Assembly (NCBI GenBank): GCA_031551125.1
Contig: JAVBOB010000007.1
Span: forward strand, 1 to 64,000
Reading direction: 5' to 3'
DNA: 64,000 nucleotides
DNA from: JAIRNF01 sp031551125
GTDB taxonomy: Bacteria; Bacteroidota; Bacteroidia; Bacteroidales; UBA932
Below the pieces are notes generated by a model. The model ran no database searches and was not told the DNA's origin. It saw nothing but the letters and a program-made list of their open reading frames with translations. A program made the translations under genes and the position numbers. Of the stretch, positions 59,015 through 64,000 are shown piece after piece (position 1 is the first letter of the stretch; every line of letters begins with the position of its first letter).

Positions 59015-61852
59015 CTACAACTTTTCTTTCAAGTACTGTCCGGTGTATGATGCTTTGCAGCTTACCAAATCTTCCGGACTTCCTTCAAACACCAGCTGGC
59101 CGCCATTTTCTCCGCCTTCGGGGCCTAAGTCAATCACCCAGTCGGCAGATTTTATTACTTCCATGTTGTGCTCCACTAACACTACCGAGTGTCCTTTATC
59201 TACCAACGCATTAAGCGCTGTCATTAGCTTGCGTATATCGTGAAAATGAAGCCCGGTGGTGGGTTCATCGAATATAAACAGCGTATGCTCGCTATTGCCT
59301 TCTTTGGAAAGAAAGAATGCGAGCTTAACGCGCTGGCTCTCCCCACCTGATAAGGTGCTTGACGATTGCCCCAGCTTAACATAGCCCAGTCCAACATCTT
59401 GTAAGGGTTGCAGGCGATTGGCTACACGCTTGGCAGCCGTATCTTTTTGCTCTCCAAAAAACTCTATGGCTTGGTTTACACTCAAATCAAGCACATCGCT
59501 AATGTTGAGATTTTTGTACTTCACCTCAAGTATATCTTGCTTAAAACGTTTACCTCCGCATGATTCGCACACCAGCGTAACGTCTGACATGAACTGCATC
59601 TCCATACGTATAAAACCATCGCCCTGACACTCTTCACAACGCCCGCCGTCAATATTGAAAGAGAAGTGCGAAGGGGTGTAGCCGTTATGCTTGGCGTAGG
59701 GTTGTTCGGAAAACAGCTTACGTATTTCGTCGTAGGCCTTAATGTAAGTAACGGGATTGGAGCGAGATGAGCGACCTATGGGGTTCTGGTCAACCATTTC
59801 AACGCCTTTCAACAGCGATAAATCTCCGCTGATGTTATCGTATTTTCCGGCTTTCTCTCCATAGTGGTTAATATGCTTGTTGAGCGCCGGAAACAAAATA
59901 CTTCTTACAAGCGAGGACTTTCCCGAACCGCTAACCCCCGTAACCGCTACAATTCCGTTAAGGGGTACACGAACGTTTATACCTTTAAGGTTATTCTCTC
60001 TAGCACCCTGTATTTCAATATAACGATTCAGCTTACGTCGTTGCGTTGGTACTTCTATCTGTTCTTCACCCGATAAATACTTAAGCGTAAGCGATTGTTC
60101 TCCGCCTTTTGGGTAGCTGTACTTCGCTTTCTTTTCTTTTGAAAAATCGGGAACTGTACCATGATACACCACCTCTCCGCCAAAGCGTCCGGCCAAGGGG
60201 CCTATATCAACTATTTCATCGGAAGCGCGAATAATTTCTTCCTCGTGCTCTACCACCAGAACCGTATTACCTAAGTCGCGTAGCTGCTTAAGCACTTTTA
60301 CCAAACGGTTGGTATCACGTGGATGAAGGCCTATACTAGGTTCATCAAGTATATACAGTGAGCCAACAAGGCTGCTGCCCAATGAGGTTGCTAGGTTTAT
60401 GCGCTGACTTTCACCTCCCGATAGGGTGGACGATAAGCGGTTTAGTGAAAGGTAGCCTAAGCCAACATCGAATAAAAACTGTAAGCGTGTTTGAATTTCT
60501 ACCAATGCCCTACCTACCACTTTGCTGTCGTACTTATCCAGCTTCAGCTTGCTGAAAAAATCAAGTAGCCGTTCAATGGGCATCAGCACCAGTTCAGTAA
60601 TGTTTTTGCCTCCTATCTTCACATACCCCGCCTCTTTGCGCAAGCGACTGCCCTTGCATTCGGGGCAGGTAGTTTTTCCGGTATAGCGTGATATAAGCAC
60701 ACGATACTGTATTTTGTACTTCTCTTTTTCCAGCAAATGGAAAAATTCATCAATTCCGGTAAAGTAGCGGTTGCCTTTCCACAGCAGCTCACGTTCGCTA
60801 TCGCTCAGCTGGGAGTAGGGGCGATGTATGGGGAAATCGAATTTAGAGGCAGCCGAAATCAGCTTCTCTTTAAATGTCTTCATGGTATCGCCTTTCCAGC
60901 AAGCAACGGCATCCTCGTACACCGACAGGCTTTTATCGGGAACTACCAAATCTTCGTCAATGCCAATAATTCTTCCGTAGCCTTCACAGGTAGGACAAGC
61001 GCCCAAGGGGTTGTTGAAGCTGAACAGGTGTACGGTAGGTTCTTCAAACTGCAAGCCGTCAATTTCAAAACGAGTGGAGAAGCTGAAGCGGGTTTGCTTC
61101 TTCGATTTACCCTCCGGAGCATCGTGTAAAGCGATAATACATTCGCCTTTAGCTTCGGCAAAAGCCGTTTGCACCGAGTCGGCAAAACGTGCTTGCGATT
61201 CGGCATCGGTAGCAGCGCTTATCCGGTCAACTACCAAGCACAGCTCTTTATCCTTCAGCGTATCAAGCTGGGGTAGGGCATCGGCTATTTGCATCTGCTG
61301 GCCGTCAACATCAATTCGAGAGAAGCCTTGTTCTACTAACAGCGTCATGCGCTCGGCAAAGCCAACCTTATCGGTTAGGTGTATGGGTGAAAGTATAAGC
61401 ATGCGCTCACCTTCGGGGCGCGAAGATATAAAGTTTACCACATCGGTTACCGAGTGCATTTTTACCTCCTGTCCTGATATGGGTGAGTAAGTTTTACCAA
61501 TACGAGCAAAAAGCAGCTTCATGTAGTCGTACACCTCGGTTAGCGTACCAACGGTTGAACGCGGGTTGCTGGTGTTTACCTTTTGCTCAATAGCAATGGC
61601 GGGCGGTATGCCCTCAATAAAATCGACTTCGGGCTTGCTTATGCGGCCAAGAAACTGTCGTGCGTAGGATGACAGGCTTTCTACATACCGTCGTTGCCCT
61701 TCGGCAAAAATAGTATCGAAGGCCAGCGTTGATTTACCCGAACCCGAAAGTCCGGTAACCACCACCAGCTTGTTGCGGGGTATTTTAAGGTCTATATTTT
61801 TTAGGTTGTGAACCCGCGCACCCTTTATGGATATATATTTTGAATCTGACAT
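59015..61852 (-). CDS. uvrA: Excinuclease ABC subunit A (UvrA)
   Basis: UvrA is the damage-recognising ATPase of nucleotide excision repair. The ATG at 61852 (945 residues) starts SDSKYISIKGARVHNLKNIDL. Walker A motifs VTGLSGSGKSTLAFDT and VTGVSGSGKSSLVRSI, signatures LSGGESQRINLATSLGS and LSGGESQRVKLAFFLSK, Walker B blocks ILDEPSIGLHPRD and IFDEPTTGLHFHD, and zinc cysteines (CPTCEGYG, CPECKGSRL, CEECQGDGF, CESCGGKRF) are all present. The longer frame adds 24 residues without family support. Confidence 0.97.
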   Translation of the reverse strand: MSDSKYISIKGARVHNLKNIDLKIPRNKLVVVTGLSGSGKSTLAFDTIFAEGQRRYVESLSSYARQFLGRISKPEVDFIEGIPPAIAIEQKVNTSNPRSTVGTLTEVYDYMKLLFARIGKTYSPISGQEVKMHSVTDVVNFISSRPEGERMLILSPIHLTDKVGFAERMTLLVEQGFSRIDVDGQQMQIADALPQLDTLKDKELCLVVDRISAATDAESQARFADSVQTAFAEAKGECIIALHDAPEGKSKKQTRFSFSTRFEIDGLQFEEPTVHLFSFNNPLGACPTCEGYGRIIGIDEDLVVPDKSLSVYEDAVACWKGDTMKTFKEKLISAASKFDFPIHRPYSQLSDSERELLWKGNRYFTGIDEFFHLLEKEKYKIQYRVLISRYTGKTTCPECKGSRLRKEAGYVKIGGKNITELVLMPIERLLDFFSKLKLDKYDSKVVGRALVEIQTRLQFLFDVGLGYLSLNRLSSTLSGGESQRINLATSLGSSLVGSLYILDEPSIGLHPRDTNRLVKVLKQLRDLGNTVLVVEHEEEIIRASDEIVDIGPLAGRFGGEVVYHGTVPDFSKEKKAKYSYPKGGEQSLTLKYLSGEEQIEVPTQRRKLNRYIEIQGARENNLKGINVRVPLNGIVAVTGVSGSGKSSLVRSILFPALNKHINHYGEKAGKYDNISGDLSLLKGVEMVDQNPIGRSSRSNPVTYIKAYDEIRKLFSEQPYAKHNGYTPSHFSFNIDGGRCEECQGDGFIRMEMQFMSDVTLVCESCGGKRFKQDILEVKYKNLNISDVLDLSVNQAIEFFGEQKDTAAKRVANRLQPLQDVGLGYVKLGQSSSTLSGGESQRVKLAFFLSKEGNSEHTLFIFDEPTTGLHFHDIRKLMTALNALVDKGHSVVLVEHNMEVIKSADWVIDLGPEGGENGGQLVFEGSPEDLVSCKASYTGQYLKEKL

Positions 61853-62096
61853 ATTTTTTCGGAAGAACCTGCTAAGGTAAGGAATATTTTGGGAATGGGA
61901 GGTTGGGATGTTGTGGGTTTGCATTAGAGTTGCGGCATTAAAAAGTTGACTTATATTGTGTTACTTGGCATACTGAATATTAGGTTATTATTTGTTTATT
62001 AGTAATTGGTTGTGATATTATTGTGTAATATTTATTTTTATAAGTTAAAAATTTAGTCCAACTTGCAGTCGTAAATAACAACCTAAACAACTTACT

Positions 62097-63482
62097 ATGA
62101 CCAAAAATCGCCTGAAGCTATTACGGTTATGGGCAATCCCCATAGCCCTAACCGCCTTGCTGTGGGTAGGCTGCAGCAAGGACTACGAGCGGGAGCCTGA
62201 GCCCGAAGCAATAGCCAGCCTGCTGGCCGATGTACCCGAACCCTTACAGCAGGCCGTAACCCGCCGTAGCACCCGCAGCTTTCTGGGCACCCCGATGTGG
62301 GAGCAGCATCGGCTGGTACCTACCGGCAGCGGCATACCCCTGCTGGTGCTTGCCCTGCCCGACGCTAAGCTGCCCGGCGGCTGGAAGGCCGAGCTGGTGT
62401 GCGCGCTTGACACGGCTACTTACGTCCTAAACGTTCACGTAATGGTGTTGCCTGCCGAATCCGGCGGCGTAAGCTACACCGCCTACAGCTTTACCCCCGA
62501 CGGCAGCTGGCAGTACAGCCTGACCGTCCGCAACGGACGACTGCGCGTAACCCTGCCCCAGCAGCCCACCCGCTACACCGACATGACATTGGGAGAACCC
62601 GCCCTGCAAGCCCACAACAGCGATGAGAAGGTTTGCGCGATATGCGGCAAACGGCACGCCGATGTGAACGGCGGCACGCTGGACGAGTCGGTAGTAACCG
62701 CCCCCAAGCCGCAGGAATACTGGGACAGCATACTGCCGGACATCATCGGCGGGTTGTGGAACATGAACCCCGACCACGAGTTTATGCCCGGCGGCGGCAC
62801 GGGTAGCAGCGACACCCCGCTCCCACCACCCAAAACACCCTGCGAGCAGGCAAAAGCGCTGGCAGAGAGCAGCGAATTCCGCTCCCTTATGCAGCAGCTC
62901 AAGACCAAAACAAGTGACAACAAGGAGTACGCCGCCTACCTTGGGGAGTCTTCCAGTGGGCTGGAGGGTGGAACAGTTAGTTTTATAGCTGGTCAAGAAA
63001 ACGAGAAATTCATAAACCTTCCTTTACCGAGTGGCAAGGTCGATGGACTTGCCCATTCTCATTATGGAGATGGAACACTTTCTATTTTTAGTGGCGGGGA
63101 TATCTTTGCGTTATATCAGCTGCTGGTTAACGATAAAATGAATAATTCTGCTACCTTTATGCTCAGCGTGGTTACTGGAGCGGGAACCACCTACCTGCTG
63201 ATGATTGAAAATGAACAGCAGTTTAGAACATTTGGAAGCGATACTTTCGATGGTGTAACGACGGGAATAGGTGCAGATAAGGTGCTTGAAGCCATATTTT
63301 CTTTTATGAATATTGTTGAAGGTGGAAACTCTGCACAAAATGAGAAAGGATTTCTAAACTTTCTGAGAACTTCTAATGCAGGATTATCTTTATTTAAAGG
63401 AGATACGGATGGGTTTAATGCATGGAATAAAATTGGCTTAGCAGATAACCGTACAACAACCATTGACATTCCTTGCCCATAA
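62097..63482 (+). CDS. Mosaic lipoprotein with JAMM-like C-terminal motif
   Basis: I do not recognise this 461-residue protein as a whole. The N-terminus is a lipoprotein signal (PIALTALLWVGCSKDYE, Cys26). Residues about 35-175 are Pro- and Arg-rich with beta-type sequence. VCAICGKRHADVNG (about 181-194) has a CxxC...H knuckle. Residues about 205-250 are a Gly/Pro-rich linker. From about 278 on a new domain starts, with the motif H320-S-H322-(9)-S332-x2-D335 followed by hydrophobic strands. This resembles the JAMM/MPN metallopeptidase motif (HxHx7Sx2D) with two extra residues. The DNA changes sharply: 42 of 60 bases are G/C in 62341-62400 but 19 of 60 in 63301-63360. Downstream by 32 bp lies a small secreted protein gene. 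A fused, exchangeable effector domain is a reasonable reading. Confidence 0.6.
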   Translation: MTKNRLKLLRLWAIPIALTALLWVGCSKDYEREPEPEAIASLLADVPEPLQQAVTRRSTRSFLGTPMWEQHRLVPTGSGIPLLVLALPDAKLPGGWKAELVCALDTATYVLNVHVMVLPAESGGVSYTAYSFTPDGSWQYSLTVRNGRLRVTLPQQPTRYTDMTLGEPALQAHNSDEKVCAICGKRHADVNGGTLDESVVTAPKPQEYWDSILPDIIGGLWNMNPDHEFMPGGGTGSSDTPLPPPKTPCEQAKALAESSEFRSLMQQLKTKTSDNKEYAAYLGESSSGLEGGTVSFIAGQENEKFINLPLPSGKVDGLAHSHYGDGTLSIFSGGDIFALYQLLVNDKMNNSATFMLSVVTGAGTTYLLMIENEQQFRTFGSDTFDGVTTGIGADKVLEAIFSFMNIVEGGNSAQNEKGFLNFLRTSNAGLSLFKGDTDGFNAWNKIGLADNRTTTIDIPCP

Positions 63483-63514
63483 CAAACTAATACCAACATT
63501 AAAACAATCAACTT

Positions 63515-63985
63515 ATGAAAACTTTATATTTCTTACTGATATTTTTTCTTTGCTCTACAGCCTTGTCAGGGCAAGACTTGAGAGAGAAAGACCCTGATGC
63601 TGATAAGTTTATTGGTACATGGGTTTATGAAAAAGGAGAAGAGAGTTTTTCTCTTACTCTGTGGAAAGACGTGCTTAAGCTAGGTTCTTTCCCTATGGAA
63701 ATAACAACCGGGATATGGATGGTTTACAATAAATTTGGGAAAAGCGAAAAAAAAGAAAAGCATGCTATTAATTCAGCAACAAGAGAAAACCCGAATAGGT
63801 TGGAAGGCTTTATGTATGACGATGATTACGGTATGCGTTACCAGTTTACGTTAACGATAGTCGATAACGCTGACGGGGAGGAAGCATATTGGGAAATTAT
63901 AGAAGCGAGTAAACGGCTTAACCCCAAAGAGGGCAGCCAACTTTTTTCTCCACCTACAACATGTATAATGAGAAAAGTTGAATAG
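63515..63985 (+). CDS. Small secreted protein, candidate partner of the mosaic lipoprotein
   Basis: The 156-residue product has a signal peptide (KTLYFLLIFFLCSTALSGQ) and a compact beta-rich body (ADKFIGTWVYEKGEESFSLTLWKDVLKLG ... NRLEGFMYDDDYGMRYQFTLTIVDNADGEEAYWEIIEASKRLNP ... CIMRKVE). It resembles small exported Bacteroidota proteins of the DUF6705 sort, which I can only suggest. It starts 32 bp after the preceding gene, has the same low G/C content as the end of that gene, and should be on the same transcript. It could be an immunity or accessory protein, but there is no direct evidence. Confidence 0.6.
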   Translation: MKTLYFLLIFFLCSTALSGQDLREKDPDADKFIGTWVYEKGEESFSLTLWKDVLKLGSFPMEITTGIWMVYNKFGKSEKKEKHAINSATRENPNRLEGFMYDDDYGMRYQFTLTIVDNADGEEAYWEIIEASKRLNPKEGSQLFSPPTTCIMRKVE

Positions 63986-64000
63986 CGTATAGGCTTAGAA

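Noticed and set aside
62427..62996. Open frames antisense to the mosaic lipoprotein gene
   Set aside because: High G/C content removes stop codons on the opposite strand. The plus-strand frame has a lipoprotein signal and a downstream partner.

Overview
The window is a chromosomal segment of a Bacteroidota bacterium, most likely in or near the order Bacteroidales. Four things point there. The gene families are typical of the phylum (DUF4835, DUF4924, DUF4249, the Bacteroidota form of RpoZ, an FtsL-like protein, a glycine-lipid acyltransferase pair). The exported proteins carry Bacteroidota-type lipoprotein signals. There are almost no Shine-Dalgarno sequences. About 17 genes are preceded by the TAnnTTTG -7 box of the Bacteroidota housekeeping sigma factor, in the best cases with a TTG/TTTG box 18-21 nt upstream. 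Most of the window is ordinary housekeeping sequence of fairly uniform base composition. The clear exception is the last 2 kb.

Layout. 0.3-4.5 kb (minus strand): a cation/proton antiporter, a nitroreductase, a DUF481 outer-membrane protein and an exported Fe/Mn superoxide dismutase. 4.8-7.7 kb (plus): an ABC-F ATPase, then a DUF2975 membrane protein with a small HTH regulator. 8.2-10.2 kb (minus): a GNAT N-acyltransferase and an LPLAT O-acyltransferase matching the glycine-lipid genes glsB and glsA. 10.7-27.3 kb (plus): a complete Bacteroidota division and cell-wall cluster, mraZ-rsmH-ftsL-ftsI-murE-mraY-murD-ftsW-(DUF2569)-murG-murC-ftsQ-ftsA-ftsZ, with phased TGGGA boxes before mraZ and a terminator after ftsZ. 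It makes the lipid-linked peptidoglycan precursor and the divisome core.

27.7-33.0 kb (plus): a prolyl oligopeptidase lipoprotein, a TPR lipoprotein, and an ECF sigma factor with a four-helix membrane partner. 33.1-34.4 kb: two unknown membrane proteins. 34.5-37.0 kb: divergent tdh and kbl, which together convert threonine to glycine and acetyl-CoA. 37.7-42.3 kb: an AraC/GyrI regulator, a LolC/E-type permease, an unknown protein and nagB. 42.4-48.2 kb (minus): the operon bamD-rpoZ-coaBC-DUF4835-recN plus a membrane-anchored unknown. 48.6-52.2 kb (minus): a phosphodiester glycosidase-like protein, a glycine-zipper OmpA protein and an N-acetylmuramoyl-L-alanine amidase. 52.3-53.1 kb (plus): a histidine phosphatase and tRNA-Val(UAC). 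53.5-55.7 kb (minus): rplY-pth-S4 protein-DUF4924. 56.1-61.9 kb: a Gcr-type membrane protein, a DUF4249 lipoprotein and uvrA.

62.1-64.0 kb (plus): a two-gene module with a strongly GC-rich first half and an AT-rich second half. The first gene is a lipoprotein with an HSH...SxxD (JAMM-like) C-terminus. The second is a small secreted protein. This is the best candidate for a poorly described, possibly horizontally assembled system.

The other notable aspect is the intergenic DNA, which is full of dispersed palindromic repeats of several unrelated families. They include a 410-bp element with roughly 78-bp terminal inverted repeats, a second element sharing the 16-bp end of that repeat, an inverted pair of about 206-bp repeats, hairpins with compensatory changes, REP-like cruciforms, and two direct copies of a 98-bp repeat flanking murC. 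No IS element, phage or CRISPR array was found.
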